This document shows positions 1 through 4,493 of a DNA stretch of 6,337 nucleotides, one piece after another. Made by a program: the position numbers and the translations under genes. The notes under the pieces are model-generated. The model was not told where the DNA came from, searched no databases, and saw only the letters and a list, made by a program, of their open reading frames with translations. Each line of letters opens with the position of its first letter. Positions within the stretch are counted from its first letter, which is position 1. The stretch is from Helicobacteraceae bacterium. GTDB taxonomy: Bacteria > Campylobacterota > Campylobacteria > Campylobacterales > SZUA-545. The stretch spans positions 1-6,337 of the forward strand of contig QKHD01000340.1 of the NCBI GenBank assembly GCA_003250175.1. The letters are read 5' to 3'.

Positions 1-250
1 CTACCGCGCCTATGAGTTTGACACGCTGCTGTGGAAGCACGCCGCCAACTCCCGCTCGATTAACGAGTATTTCGCCAGCGCGGGGATCAAGGGCGATTAC
101 TCCACCCTGACCTTTTTGAAGTACTATCTCAAAACCCTGGACAAGGAGAAGGTCAACGAAGGGCACCAGGAGCTTTTCAAGCTTCAGACCTATTTGGAAA
201 ACCTCAAAAAAGATCCAACTAAACCAGCAAAAAAAGGAACCAAGAAGTAA
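1..250 (+). CDS. C-terminal part of an unrecognised protein (5' end outside window)
   Basis: An open frame enters from the left edge (first full codon at position 2) and ends at TAA 248-250, giving 82 residues. Codon use matches the neighbours and the stop overlaps the next start by one base (TAATG), which supports a real gene translationally coupled to the PAS gene. The visible part starts YRAYEFDTLLWKHA and looks mainly alpha-helical, with aromatic and leucine residues at helical spacing. It ends in a basic tail rich in Lys and Pro (PTKPAKKGTKK), typical of a disordered C-terminus. No transmembrane segment or catalytic motif is visible. I do not recognise the family. It is not the C-terminus of a chemoreceptor: there is no MCP hairpin and no pentapeptide tail. 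The overlap suggests a functional link to the PAS protein, which is inference only. Confidence 0.8.
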   Translation, partial: YRAYEFDTLLWKHAANSRSINEYFASAGIKGDYSTLTFLKYYLKTLDKEKVNEGHQELFKLQTYLENLKKDPTKPAKKGTKK

Positions 251-750
251 TGTTCGAAGTGGAAGTCAAACCGGGGCACCGTATTGTGTCCAAGACCGAT
301 CCGAAGGGGGTCGTTCTCTCCGGAAATGACAAGTTTTTTGAATACTCCGGCTATCCGGAGCGTGAAATCCTCGGAAAGCCGCACAGCATCCTGCGGCACC
401 ATGACATGCCCAAGATCGTGTTTAAACTCCTCTGGGCCAAAATCCGCCACGGGATGGACGTGAACGCCTTTGTTAAAAACCGCCGCAAAGACGGTGGCTA
501 CTACTGGGTCTACGCCAGCGTGACCCCGTCCGTAAATAAAAAGACCGGAGAGATCGACGGCTATTTTTCGATCCGCAAACGGGCCAATCCTGACGCCGTT
601 GCCGGGGTAATCGAACTGTACGATGAGCTGAAAAAACTGGAAGAGACCAAGGGCTACGAAGCGGCCAAGGCGGCGCTCCGGAGCCTTCTGGATGACAAGG
701 GGATGAAGTTTAACGACCTCATGAGCCGTATTCAGGCCCAGGGGTTTTAG
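250..750 (+). CDS. Single-domain PAS sensor protein, Aer/CetB-like (probable redox or energy-taxis sensor)
   Basis: This 166-residue soluble protein is essentially one PAS domain (about residues 8-112) plus a helical C-terminal extension (about 113-166). Visible landmarks are the core K-T-D-x-x-G (15-20), S-G-Y (33-35), G-K-P-H-S-I (42-47), R-H-x-D-M-P (49-54), W62, and K-N-R-R-K-D-G-x-Y-Y-W-V (76-87). The R-H-x-D and K-N-R-R-K-(N/D)-G-x-x-Y-W-V strings are characteristic of the FAD-binding PAS domains of E. coli Aer and Campylobacter CetB. CetB is a stand-alone PAS protein of about this length that works with the membrane receptor CetA in energy taxis. A conserved Trp near the Aer FAD site appears replaced by Val71, so flavin binding is likely but not certain. 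AAGGA at 234-238 lies 11 bases before the ATG. The gene overlaps the upstream gene by one base, and no cetA-like receptor is visible. It could serve another output. Confidence 0.85.
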   Translation: MFEVEVKPGHRIVSKTDPKGVVLSGNDKFFEYSGYPEREILGKPHSILRHHDMPKIVFKLLWAKIRHGMDVNAFVKNRRKDGGYYWVYASVTPSVNKKTGEIDGYFSIRKRANPDAVAGVIELYDELKKLEETKGYEAAKAALRSLLDDKGMKFNDLMSRIQAQGF

Positions 751-1508
751 CGGGGGGTGATCTCCCCGTAGTAGCGCCATACGTTGGCCAGGGCCTTGAC
801 ACTTTCCGCGCTTAAGGCGGTGCCGATCTGTTTGAAGTGGCTGTGTACCTCCATGCGCACGGAGGCGGTTTTGGCCAGGTCTTCCATAAACTCTTTATCG
901 GCGGCGGTGACCTTTTTTTCCATCCAGACCAGACGGCCGTCGGAGGTGGTTTTGCTGTAGGTTTTTAGCCCCGGTGTCTCTTTGGTGAGGATAAACCGGC
1001 TGGCATCGGTACGGATAATGTAACGGCTGGAGCCCACTTCGCTGCCCGCCGCGTCACCCAGCAGGGCGCTCAGCACCACGCGAAGGTAAAGAGCGGCCTG
1101 CCCCTCTTCTTGCTTGATAAAGAGAATCACCGGCACCTTCATGCCCCAGGCGCGGCGGTCGTAGTGAAACTTTTCGCCGCTGGCGGTGTCGTAGTCGGTC
1201 ATCATGTAGGTGCGCTCGTCTACGGGTTTTTCCGCTTCCATCAGGGCGGTGGCGTCCTGGCTGGCGTTATCGTCCATGGTGGCGGGCGACTGGGCCGGAG
1301 CCTCGGCTTGGGCGAAGGTTTCGCTCTCCTGGGTTTCGGTGTGTTCGACCGGGAGGATGTCCGGCTCTTCCGGACGTCCGAGAATATCGCCCTCGGCGCT
1401 GTTCATGACGACGGGGGTTTTGGTTTCGTCCGGTTTGGGGGCGGGTTTGCTACATCCGGTTGAGAGAATCAGCAGGATGCTCGTACCGAGTACGAGGGAT
1501 CGTGGCAT
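747..1508 (-). CDS. Predicted lipoprotein with acidic tether and unrecognised C-terminal domain
   Basis: This 253-residue protein begins with a basic residue and a hydrophobic stretch (5-15), followed by L-S-T-G-C with Cys19 as the predicted lipidation site. That is an acceptable though not ideal lipobox. Residues 20-98 are rich in Pro, Glu, Asp, Ala and Thr and look disordered, as a periplasmic tether would. The folded part is about residues 100-253 and contains alternating hydrophobic strands (VPVILFIK at 125-132, RYIIRT at 162-167, RLVWMEKKV at 192-200) and a final helix ending in WRYYGE. No family is recognised. The start is supported by AAGGAG (1518-1513) placed before the ATG, overlapping the stop of the upstream LPP20-like gene 12 bp away, so the two are probably cotranscribed and may form a pair in the envelope. 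C. jejuni flgP is likewise followed by a partner, flgQ, but I cannot claim homology. The TAA overlaps the stop of the convergent PAS gene by 4 bp. Confidence 0.82.
   Translation of the reverse strand: MPRSLVLGTSILLILSTGCSKPAPKPDETKTPVVMNSAEGDILGRPEEPDILPVEHTETQESETFAQAEAPAQSPATMDDNASQDATALMEAEKPVDERTYMMTDYDTASGEKFHYDRRAWGMKVPVILFIKQEEGQAALYLRVVLSALLGDAAGSEVGSSRYIIRTDASRFILTKETPGLKTYSKTTSDGRLVWMEKKVTAADKEFMEDLAKTASVRMEVHSHFKQIGTALSAESVKALANVWRYYGEITPR
751..768 (+). terminator. Hairpin immediately after the PAS gene stop codon
   Basis: The 18 bases after the TAG form a 7-bp stem with a TGAT tetraloop: C751-G768, G752-C767, G753-C766, G754-C765, G755-C764, a G756-U763 wobble, and G757-C762. In the opposite transcript the wobble becomes an A-C mismatch, so the structure favours the + strand RNA. 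There is no T-run after it, so it is not a canonical intrinsic terminator. It could stabilise the 3' end of the PAS mRNA or help stop transcription between the convergent genes. It also encodes the last codons of the lipoprotein on the other strand. Confidence 0.35.
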
Positions 1509-1520
1509 GGTGCTCCTTTT

Positions 1521-1952
1521 TTAGTAGCCGCTGAGAACCCGGTACCAGCGGCGTCCGTCCAGACGGACCTCCATCTCGACCTGGCACAGGTCGCCCATGA
1601 CGACGGTTTCGACGATTTCGGCGTTGCGGACGACGGCATTGAGCTGGGTCCGGACGACGGATCGGGTAATGACCGCGTCTTTGATGGTCTCTTTGGCATT
1701 GATTTTGATGCCGTACATTTTCTCACCCAGTTGGCGGTAGGCATCGACGATGGCTGCGCGCTTGGCCAGGGCGACACGCTGGGCCGCGGAGATGCCCTCG
1801 ATGGGGGCGACACCCATGCCGATGGCACGGATGGTGATGATGCGGTCCGATTTTAAAAGGGGCGCATTGGGAATGATGAAACTTTCGTTATCCGCAGACG
1901 TTTCGGCCTGAAGAAAGCTGAACATGAGCAGAAAAATGACGGCGTATTTCAT
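1521..1952 (-). CDS. LPP20/FlgP-like exported protein
   Basis: The 143-residue product has a signal peptide (M-K-Y, then a hydrophobic core at 4-14) with probable cleavage after Ala16. No lipobox cysteine is present, so it should be soluble in the periplasm or peripherally bound. The mature part carries the pattern of the LPP20/FlgP/FlgT-N group: R-A-I-G-M-G-V-A-P (42-50), then an Ala-rich helix S-A-A-Q-R-V-A-L-A-K-R-A-A-I-V-D-A-Y-R-Q-L-G (55-76), then Y-G-I-K-I and a strand region ending V-E-M-E-V-R-L (125-131). In Campylobacter, FlgP is an outer-membrane lipoprotein of the flagellar basal disk needed for motility; in Helicobacter, LPP20 is an outer-membrane lipoprotein. Lack of the lipid site and the short C-terminus separate this protein from both, so a flagellar role is only a suggestion. 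AAGAGG at 1966-1961 sits 8 bases before the ATG. It leads a two-gene unit with the downstream lipoprotein. Confidence 0.8.
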   Translation of the reverse strand: MKYAVIFLLMFSFLQAETSADNESFIIPNAPLLKSDRIITIRAIGMGVAPIEGISAAQRVALAKRAAIVDAYRQLGEKMYGIKINAKETIKDAVITRSVVRTQLNAVVRNAEIVETVVMGDLCQVEMEVRLDGRRWYRVLSGY

Positions 1953-1976
1953 GGTTGGAACCTCTTGGTGAACATT

Positions 1977-2012
1977 ATTATCTCATATCGTCCATTAGAG
2001 GCCGGGGGTTTA
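1977..2012 (-). promoter_or_regulatory. Candidate promoter for the LPP20-lipoprotein unit
   Basis: The 71-bp gap upstream of the LPP20-like gene holds two overlapping candidates, read on the - strand. One resembles a flagellar sigma-28 promoter: TAAA at 2012-2009, then 18 bases, then CGATAT at 1990-1985, against the usual TAAA-N15-GCCGATAA (spacing about one base long). The other is a sigma-70 type -10, GATAAT at 1982-1977, with no recognisable -35, which is common in Campylobacterota. These are motif matches in a short, AT-rich stretch and cannot be told apart by eye. Confidence 0.3.
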
Positions 2013-2023
2013 ATTTTTTTCCC

Positions 2024-2467
2024 TCAGGAGAGGGTTTTGACCATTTTCAGGCCGTCGGCTCCGTCGGGGTAGTAGGCGGGAAGGGTTTTTTCGATGACAA
2101 AACCCAGTTCGTTGTAGAGTTTGCGTGCCTGCAGGTTGTCGCTGCGTACTTCGAGGCGCAGGGTGCTTTTGCGGCGACCCATGACGATCTCCTGGGCGCG
2201 TTCCATGAGCATGGAGGCGATCCCTTTGCGGCGAAACTCCGGAGCAACGCCCAGGGAGTAGACACGGCCGCTTTTGGTGTACATAAAGACCAGGATGTAT
2301 CCCGCCAGCGTTTCACCCTCAAAGGCGCCGAGCAGAATGCCCTTGCCCTTGATGTGATAGGAAAATGCCCGTCGCGAGAGGGGGAAGCTGCTTGCGTCAA
2401 AGAGCTTCTCTTCCAGTTCGCACAGAGCATTCAGATGCCGGTCGGTGATGCGCTCGATCCGGATCAT
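2024..2467 (-). CDS. GNAT-family N-acetyltransferase, RimI-like
   Basis: A 147-residue cytoplasmic protein, a typical length for RimI-type enzymes, which transfer acetyl from acetyl-CoA to the N-terminal amine of a protein (ribosomal protein bS18 for RimI). The acetyl-CoA binding motif is clear: V-Y-S-L-G-V-A-P-E-F-R-R-K-G-I-A-S (69-85), with R-R-K-G-I-A as the pyrophosphate loop, followed by the helix to about 97. L-R-L-E-V-R-S-D-N (103-111) and A-R-K-L-Y-N-E-L-G-F (114-123) are also present. Glu106 and Tyr118 have the same 12-residue spacing as the catalytic Glu103 and Tyr115 of Salmonella RimI. The Y-Y-P-D-G-A-D (132-138) stretch also fits RimI-like enzymes. True substrate is unknown because RimI-like paralogues are numerous. 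The ATG overlaps the stop of the upstream DUF2156 gene (ATGA, 2467-2464), indicating translational coupling. Confidence 0.88.
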   Translation of the reverse strand: MIRIERITDRHLNALCELEEKLFDASSFPLSRRAFSYHIKGKGILLGAFEGETLAGYILVFMYTKSGRVYSLGVAPEFRRKGIASMLMERAQEIVMGRRKSTLRLEVRSDNLQARKLYNELGFVIEKTLPAYYPDGADGLKMVKTLS

Positions 2468-3450
2468 GACACTTTCTGGTAGATCGTGTATTTGGGGATG
2501 AGCTTGGAGGGGCGGTAGGACATCTTGACCTTTTTGAGGTTTTCAAAGCCCATGTCGTCGCCCACGTTGATGTACTGGCTGCCGTAGGTGGTGCTCAGCG
2601 CCTTGCAGAACTCACGGAAGATAAACTGGGCCGATCCCAGGATTTCGAAGTCGGTCTTTTCGACGATGATGCTGGCGGTAGTGTCGCTGAGCTTTTCACC
2701 GATGGTAAATCCGGCCACTTCGCCGTTGATTTTCAGCACGATACCAAAAAGGCCCAGCTCCTGGAAGTAGGAGAACATCCGCTTAAGGGCGAAGCGCTCG
2801 TAGCTGATCCCGTCCATGAACTTCTCGTTGTCCTCTTTGGGCATGTACTGCATACGGCCGGCGATCCAGCGCTGGAAGAGCATGTTGCAGGCATCTTTGT
2901 GAATCGCCGGGTCAAGAATCTCCACGCCGATGTCGGTGTAGATCTTTTTAAACTTGTTGATCTCGTTGCGCTTGGTGTGGTAGGCGCTGCCGGTGAGGTT
3001 GATGAGGTCTTCCGTTTTGTAGACGTAGTCGACCAGACGTTTTTCCACCACGTAGTTTTCCAGGATTTCGAAAATCTCCGTACCCTCTTCGAGGTAGTTG
3101 ACGAACCCTTCAAGCAGACTTTCGCAGACGTAGTCGATCCGGCTGGCGGTCTGGTCTTTGTTGACGGAGTTCATGATTTCGAAGCACTGGATGATGGCAT
3201 CGTTGATAAAGCGTTTTTCCCCGATGGGTGGCAACAGCATGGTCAGCTGGTCGGACTGGAGGATAAAGAGCGAAAAACAGTTGTTGATGATACCGTAGAA
3301 CCCGCTGGCGTTGGACAGCCAGATGTAGTTCGAGGCGAAGGTGTAGTCGCTGATCTCGGTTTCGATCAGCTTTAGGTAGTGGTCCATCTCGTATTTTGCT
3401 TCCAGTGTAAAGGGTTTGAGGTTATAGCCCTTTACGGAAAAATTAATCAC
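2464..3450 (-). CDS. DUF2156-family protein (phosphatidylglycerol lysyltransferase-like domain, soluble)
   Basis: The 328-residue product resembles the DUF2156 family, whose two tandem GNAT-like folds also form the catalytic domain of MprF lysyl-phosphatidylglycerol synthase. Recognisable pieces are D-Y-V-Y-K-T-E-D-L (141-149), K-R-N-E-I-N-K-F (160-167), the second-fold strand G-E-V-A-G-F-T-I-G-E (243-252), and a C-terminal N-V-G-D-D-M-G-F (295-302) followed by K-M-S-Y-R-P and K-Y. There is no hydrophobic membrane domain, unlike MprF, so this is a cytosolic stand-alone form whose substrate is unknown. Translation starts at GTG 3450-3448: AAGGC (3461-3457) is 6 bases upstream, no other in-frame start occurs before a stop at 3498-3496, and the next Met is residue 22. 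Its last codon overlaps the GNAT gene, so two acyltransferase-fold proteins are made together and may act on the same target. Lipid modification is inference. Confidence 0.85.
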   Translation of the reverse strand: MINFSVKGYNLKPFTLEAKYEMDHYLKLIETEISDYTFASNYIWLSNASGFYGIINNCFSLFILQSDQLTMLLPPIGEKRFINDAIIQCFEIMNSVNKDQTASRIDYVCESLLEGFVNYLEEGTEIFEILENYVVEKRLVDYVYKTEDLINLTGSAYHTKRNEINKFKKIYTDIGVEILDPAIHKDACNMLFQRWIAGRMQYMPKEDNEKFMDGISYERFALKRMFSYFQELGLFGIVLKINGEVAGFTIGEKLSDTTASIIVEKTDFEILGSAQFIFREFCKALSTTYGSQYINVGDDMGFENLKKVKMSYRPSKLIPKYTIYQKVS

Positions 3451-3486
3451 GTGTTTGCCTTGTGTGAAATTTGATTTGCGGCGAAA

Positions 3487-3492
3487 ATAATA
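3487..3492 (-). promoter_or_regulatory. Candidate -10 box for the DUF2156-GNAT unit
   Basis: The 76-bp gap between the kinase and the DUF2156 gene is AT-rich and contains TATTAT on the - strand (5 of 6 matches to TATAAT), about 37 bases ahead of the GTG start. No convincing -35 box lies 16-18 bases upstream. The gap size supports a separate promoter, but read-through from the kinase gene is possible because no terminator is visible. Confidence 0.25.
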
Positions 3493-3526
3493 CTCCTATT
3501 GAAAGTTTTTGCAGCTAAAAGTTTTC

Positions 3527-4363
3527 TTAAATTTTTGGGAACTTTAAAGTAAAGAGCGTGCCGTTTTTCGTAAGGCTGGCGCGGATCTCTCCGCCGTGTC
3601 TGCGGACGATTTTTTTGCACAGATAAAGCCCCAGGCCGGTTCCTCCGGAGCTTGCCTTGGTGGTGAAGCGGGGTTCGAAAACTTTATCCAGCAGCGTTTC
3701 GGGGATACCGCCGGCGTTATCGCTGAAGCAAAGCAGGTGTTGATTCTCCTCTTCCAAAGAGTAGATGGAAATGCGGCGCCGTTTGATATCCGGACGGGAG
3801 ATAAAGGCTTCGCGGGTGTTGGTGATGAGATTGATAAAAATGTGTTTGAATTCGTTGGGGTAGCCCGTGAGGTTAATGGGGATAAAGGGGTCGCAGCTGA
3901 GCTCGATCTGGTGTTTGATCAGTTCGCCGTGCATGAGGGTGAGCACGCTCTCCAACGTCTCGCCGATGCTGAAGGGCTCGGCCCGTTTGTCGTCGTGGAG
4001 AAAACTGCGAAACTCCTGCATGGTGCGCATGAGGTGGTCGATCTGGCTTTCGATCCGGCGGCTGACCTCTTCGACGTAGGCGGCGTCGATCAGGTCGTCG
4101 CGGAAGTCGTCGCGGAGCATGCTCGAATAGAGCGAGATGGAGCTGAGGGGCTGTTTCCACTGGTGGGCGATGATGTCGATCATCTCCCCCATGGCGGCCA
4201 GACGCGACTGCTGGATGAGGTGGGCCTGGGGGTCGTTGCCGAAAAGGGCTTTGGCGGCGGCGTTGGCGTGGAGAATCCTAAGACGCTCCGGATCGATAAG
4301 CAAAAGGGGAGAAGGGTGGTCGTTGATAAAGTCTTGAACGGTCTGGTCGACGCGTGGGGGCAT
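3527..4363 (-). CDS. Soluble sensor histidine kinase (PAS-like/HWKQPL type)
   Basis: A 278-residue cytoplasmic kinase with no membrane segment. Residues about 9-45 look like the start of a PAS fold (F-I-N-D-H-P-S-P-L-L-L-I-D), too short for a full domain. The phosphoacceptor helix reads G-E-M-I-D-I-I-A-H-Q-W-K-Q-P-L, with His67 as the predicted phosphorylation site. The ATP-binding domain is complete: N box N178-L-I-T-N182, G1 box D215-N-A-G-G, F box F229-E-P-R-F-T-T, and G2 box G241-T-G-L-G-L. It should therefore autophosphorylate. The ATG is supported by GGAG (4372-4369) 5 bases upstream. No response regulator lies in the window, so it is an orphan by position. It is divergent from the c-di-GMP enzyme gene with a 130-bp shared control region, which makes a regulatory link possible but unproven. 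Its signal is unknown. Confidence 0.93.
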   Translation of the reverse strand: MPPRVDQTVQDFINDHPSPLLLIDPERLRILHANAAAKALFGNDPQAHLIQQSRLAAMGEMIDIIAHQWKQPLSSISLYSSMLRDDFRDDLIDAAYVEEVSRRIESQIDHLMRTMQEFRSFLHDDKRAEPFSIGETLESVLTLMHGELIKHQIELSCDPFIPINLTGYPNEFKHIFINLITNTREAFISRPDIKRRRISIYSLEEENQHLLCFSDNAGGIPETLLDKVFEPRFTTKASSGGTGLGLYLCKKIVRRHGGEIRASLTKNGTLFTLKFPKI

Positions 4364-4395
4364 GCATACTCCGCTTGGGTGAAGGGTTTTTGGGG

Positions 4396-4401
4396 ATTTT
4401 A
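4396..4401 (-). promoter_or_regulatory. Candidate -10 box for the histidine kinase gene
   Basis: TAAAAT on the - strand (5 of 6 to TATAAT) lies 32 bases upstream of the kinase ATG. A weak -35-like TTATCA (4426-4421) is 19 bases further up, longer than ideal, and would overlap the palindromic cluster. Confidence 0.22.
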
Positions 4402-4416
4402 GCGGGGGAAGGTGTC

Positions 4417-4446
4417 GGGTTGATAACCGTCACAAAGCGGTAACCC
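4417..4446. repeat. Palindromic cluster between divergent kinase and EAL genes (possible operator)
   Basis: GGGTT (4417-4421) pairs with AACCC (4442-4446) and ACCG (4426-4429) pairs with CGGT (4438-4441), leaving a GATA bulge and an 8-base loop. Seen differently, it holds two small palindromes, GGTT-GAT-AACC (4418-4428) and GGT-A-ACC (4439-4445), with centres 19 bp apart, about two helical turns. It lies upstream of both genes and beside the candidate kinase -35, where a shared regulator could bind. No regulator family is recognised from the motif. Confidence 0.4.
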
Positions 4447-4454
4447 TCCCTGCG

Positions 4455-4460
4455 TAGAAT
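4455..4460 (+). promoter_or_regulatory. Candidate -10 box for the EAL-CBS-GGDEF gene
   Basis: TAGAAT (5 of 6 to TATAAT) stands 33 bases before the ATG at 4494. No -35 element lies at normal distance; the TTGATA at 4420-4425 is too far away (29 bases). The palindromic cluster ends 8 bases upstream of it. Confidence 0.27.
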
Positions 4461-4477
4461 TCGGCAAAAGCTTATTT

Positions 4478-4483
4478 GAGGAG
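4478..4483 (+). promoter_or_regulatory. Shine-Dalgarno site that fixes the EAL gene start
   Basis: GAGGAG lies 10 bases before ATG 4494. The in-frame TTG at 4476 overlaps this site and the in-frame GTG at 4485 is only one base after it, so neither can use it. ATG 4494 is therefore the chosen start, and the residue numbers for this gene count from it. Confidence 0.75.
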
Positions 4484-4493
4484 CGTGCGCAGC

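Noticed and set aside
1110..1524. Two overlapping + strand reading frames opposite the lipoprotein gene
   Set aside because: Gly/Val/Ser-rich shadow translations with no ribosome site; the - strand frame has a signal peptide, a good Shine-Dalgarno site and operon spacing.
1953..1962. GGTTGGAACC just upstream of the LPP20-like gene as another copy of the GGTTGATAACC palindrome
   Set aside because: The arms are only 4 bp with a different spacer and it lies within the leader next to the ribosome site; the similarity is too short to count.
2021..2034. CCCTC-AGGA-GAGGG hairpin at the end of the GNAT gene as its terminator
   Set aside because: In the GNAT transcript direction it is followed by A residues, not U. 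The T-run lies on the + strand side, where no gene needs terminating. The stem is only 5 bp.
3502..3525. Repeated AAAGTTTT at 3502-3509 and 3518-3525 after the kinase gene
   Set aside because: Two short AT-rich copies in an AT-rich gap are likely by chance, and they form neither a good hairpin nor a recognised operator.
3596..4402. A long + strand reading frame opposite the histidine kinase
   Set aside because: The kinase frame contains every H, N, G1, F and G2 motif, while this one has a low-complexity Val/Ala/Gly/Asp composition and no ribosome site or domain.
4476..4493. TTG 4476 or GTG 4485 as the start of the EAL gene, adding up to six residues
   Set aside because: The TTG overlaps and the GTG directly abuts the GAGGAG ribosome site, so neither has usable spacing; ATG 4494 does.
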